From contig NZ_JACJOD010000011.1 of the NCBI RefSeq assembly GCF_014695385.1, positions 62,001 through 126,000 of the forward strand: DNA of 64,000 nt. The letters are read 5' to 3'. The position numbers and the translations under genes were made by a program. The DNA is from Trichocoleus sp. FACHB-46 (GTDB taxonomy: Bacteria; Cyanobacteriota; Cyanobacteriia; FACHB-46). The notes beneath the pieces were generated by a model. That model was not told the DNA's origin. It searched no databases and saw nothing but the letters and a program-made list of their open reading frames with translations. This document shows positions 63,972 to 64,000 of this stretch, one piece after another (position 1 is the first letter of the stretch; each line of letters starts with the position of its first letter).

Positions 63972-64000
63972 AGTTAAAGATTCCTTACATCCAGATCGGC

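Noticed and set aside
1-64000. tRNA, rRNA or CRISPR loci
   Set aside because: No TTCRANTC-type T-arm with a matching acceptor stem, no rRNA sequence and no regularly spaced repeats were seen in the spacers; a covariance-model scan would settle small RNAs.

Overview
The window is a piece of a cyanobacterial chromosome. The octamer GCGATCGC (HIP1) occurs throughout, and the gene content fits: bilin-type photoreceptor kinases, a Mo-nitrogenase C-terminus family protein, PEP-CTERM proteins, cobaltochelatase CobN and a catalytically complete LexA. I would guess a filamentous or other large-genome cyanobacterium, but no rRNA is present to place it. I see no rRNA, tRNA or CRISPR array.

Layout. 1-2032: hybrid sensor kinase running off the left edge (minus strand). 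2.6-8.2 kb: dTDP-rhamnose genes rfbC-rfbD-rfbA followed by three glycosyltransferases, overlapping or closely spaced, for a surface polysaccharide; rfbB is not here. 8.2-12.6 kb: small DMT-type transporter, TerB/Mo-nitro_C protein, Tat-exported phosphoesterase, membrane protein, nanE. 12.6-15.0 kb: hybrid kinase whose GAF domain resembles a two-cysteine cyanobacteriochrome. 15.4-19.3 kb: cobN. 19.3-31.3 kb: a nitrogen-compound and sensing island, with an ABC transporter (ATPase, permease and binding protein on alternating strands), an acetamidase/formamidase, a Rid protein, and three sensor kinases with paralogous transmitters. One of these kinases is fused to a urea/amide-type binding protein, one is co-encoded with a PhnD-type binding protein, and one has lost its phospho-accepting His. 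31.7-41 kb: ArsR regulator, GerMN and DUF2993 envelope proteins, proS, a Cys-rich unknown, a PEP-CTERM propeller, dnaK, hsp20. 41.2-45.6 kb: dus, then a knotless (Cph2-like) phytochrome kinase with two single-domain response regulators. 45.8-53.7 kb: argF, lexA with a near-consensus SOS box, AmpG-like transporter, GNAT, HEAT protein, flavoprotein, Ser/Thr kinase. 54-60.3 kb: PEP-CTERM protein, a 54-residue rubredoxin, a remnant resembling the mscL N-terminus, hydrolases, Nth, a decayed IS630/IS4 composite, GGDEF protein. 60.7-64 kb: alaS and 5-formyltetrahydrofolate cyclo-ligase.

Themes. Signal transduction is heavily represented (six histidine kinases, two stand-alone receivers, a diguanylate cyclase and a Ser/Thr kinase). 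Several intergenic regions carry tandem duplications with an 11-16 nt period, at least six arrays by eye. The strongest candidate for an undescribed system is the 19.3-31.3 kb island, where substrate-binding proteins are wired to sensor kinases next to an amidase. All functional statements rest on reading motifs by eye; no searches were run.
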